A stretch of DNA of 7,346 bases. Source: Gammaproteobacteria bacterium (lineage in GTDB: Bacteria > Pseudomonadota > Gammaproteobacteria > Porifericomitales > Porifericomitaceae). How positions within the stretch are numbered: the first letter of the stretch is position 1; each line of letters opens with the position of its first letter. Both the position numbers and the translations under genes were made by a program. Location: assembly GCA_028817255.1 (NCBI GenBank), contig JAPPQA010000101.1, positions 1-7,346 on the forward strand, written 5' to 3'. Positions 7,158-7,346 of the stretch are shown here, piece by piece. The notes under the pieces were generated by a model, which was not told where the DNA came from, searched no databases, and worked only from the letters and a program-made list of their open reading frames with translations.

Positions 7158-7311
7158 CCGCCATTCCCGCCCTTTACCCCGTCATTTATACGTTGTTTTC
7201 CGTCATTCCGGCCTCCTCCATGTCATTCCGGCGAAACAGTCCGTGTAAAAACCCTGCGGGCATCCAGCGAATAAAGCCTACTCCGCCATTCCTGCCCTTT
7301 ACCTCGTCATT
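7158..7311 (+). repeat. Pair of 29-base direct repeats
   Basis: Positions 7158-7186 and 7283-7311 agree at 27 of 29 bases, each containing CGCCATTC, GCCCTTTAC and CGTCATT in order. Between them lie two further GTCATTCCGG units (7202-7211 and 7222-7231). Nothing in 7133-7346 looks coding. The region is a cluster of short dispersed repeats downstream of the regulator. Confidence 0.65.
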
Positions 7312-7331
7312 CCGGCGAAAGCCGGAATCCC
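7305..7331. repeat. REP-like palindromic unit
   Basis: ATTCCGGC (7309-7316) and GCCGGAAT (7321-7328) form a perfect 8-base-pair stem with a GAAA loop, in a GTCATTCCGG-type unit. Repeats of this type, read as GTCATTCC followed by a short palindrome, are common between genes in many proteobacteria. A related start is seen at 3385-3396. A truncated unit lies at 7221-7236. The stem could act as a weak bidirectional transcription end, but no T-run follows. Confidence 0.6.
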
Positions 7332-7346
7332 GCATAGAAAGCGCGC

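Noticed and set aside
7158..7331. CRISPR array
   Set aside because: Only two long direct repeats occur, with imperfect identity and no regular spacers, and there are no cas genes.

Overview
The window reads as chromosomal DNA from a GC-rich gammaproteobacterium. The best lineage marker is the sigma factor: its N-terminus (SQLKLLIAKGKEQGFLTY, then EVNDYLSEDIVEPEQIEDII), region 1.2 and the long non-conserved insert are of the Enterobacteria/Pseudomonas RpoD type. CysS carries HIGN in place of HIGH, a variant I associate more with alphaproteobacterial-type enzymes, so the organism is probably not a model species. The dispersed intergenic repeats suit an environmental or symbiotic gammaproteobacterium. 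I cannot name a genus.

Layout, left to right. (1) 1-97: edge copy of a dispersed intergenic repeat. (2) 114-1670: a sigma70-like promoter, a leader of about 120 nt, and cysS (cysteinyl-tRNA synthetase, GTG start at 273). (3) 1744-3139: a strong hairpin, a 25-codon leader ORF with a good ribosome binding site, and, overlapping it by TAATG, a GAF + HD-GYP cyclic-di-GMP phosphodiesterase. (4) 3207-3343, minus strand: elongator tRNA-Met (CAU) with its own promoter. (5) 3382-3606: a second, fuller copy of the dispersed repeat. (6) 3626-5612: an extended -10 promoter, a structured 5' leader and rpoD. (7) 5590-5663: a second CAU tRNA, with features of tRNA-Ile2, whose first 23 nt are also the last codons and stop of rpoD. 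(8) 5690-7132: an NtrC-type, sigma54-dependent response regulator resembling the PEP-CTERM/exopolysaccharide regulator PrsR, starting 26 nt after the tRNA. (9) 7133-7346: a cluster of short dispersed repeats, including an inverted copy of the motif that ends the first two repeats.

How the parts relate. cysS, rpoD and the two tRNAs are core translation and transcription functions. The HD-GYP enzyme and the response regulator are signalling proteins of the kind that govern surface attachment and exopolysaccharide. No intrinsic terminator with a U-tract is visible after cysS, rpoD or the regulator. rpoD, tRNA-Ile2 and the regulator therefore look like one transcription unit in which tRNA processing would separate two mRNAs. 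rpoD is not in the usual rpsU-dnaG-rpoD arrangement here.

The most unusual points are the rpoD/tRNA-Ile2 overlap, where RNase P cleavage would remove the rpoD stop codon, and the translationally coupled leader ORF before the HD-GYP gene. I see no CRISPR array, no transposase, and no multi-gene defence or biosynthetic system.
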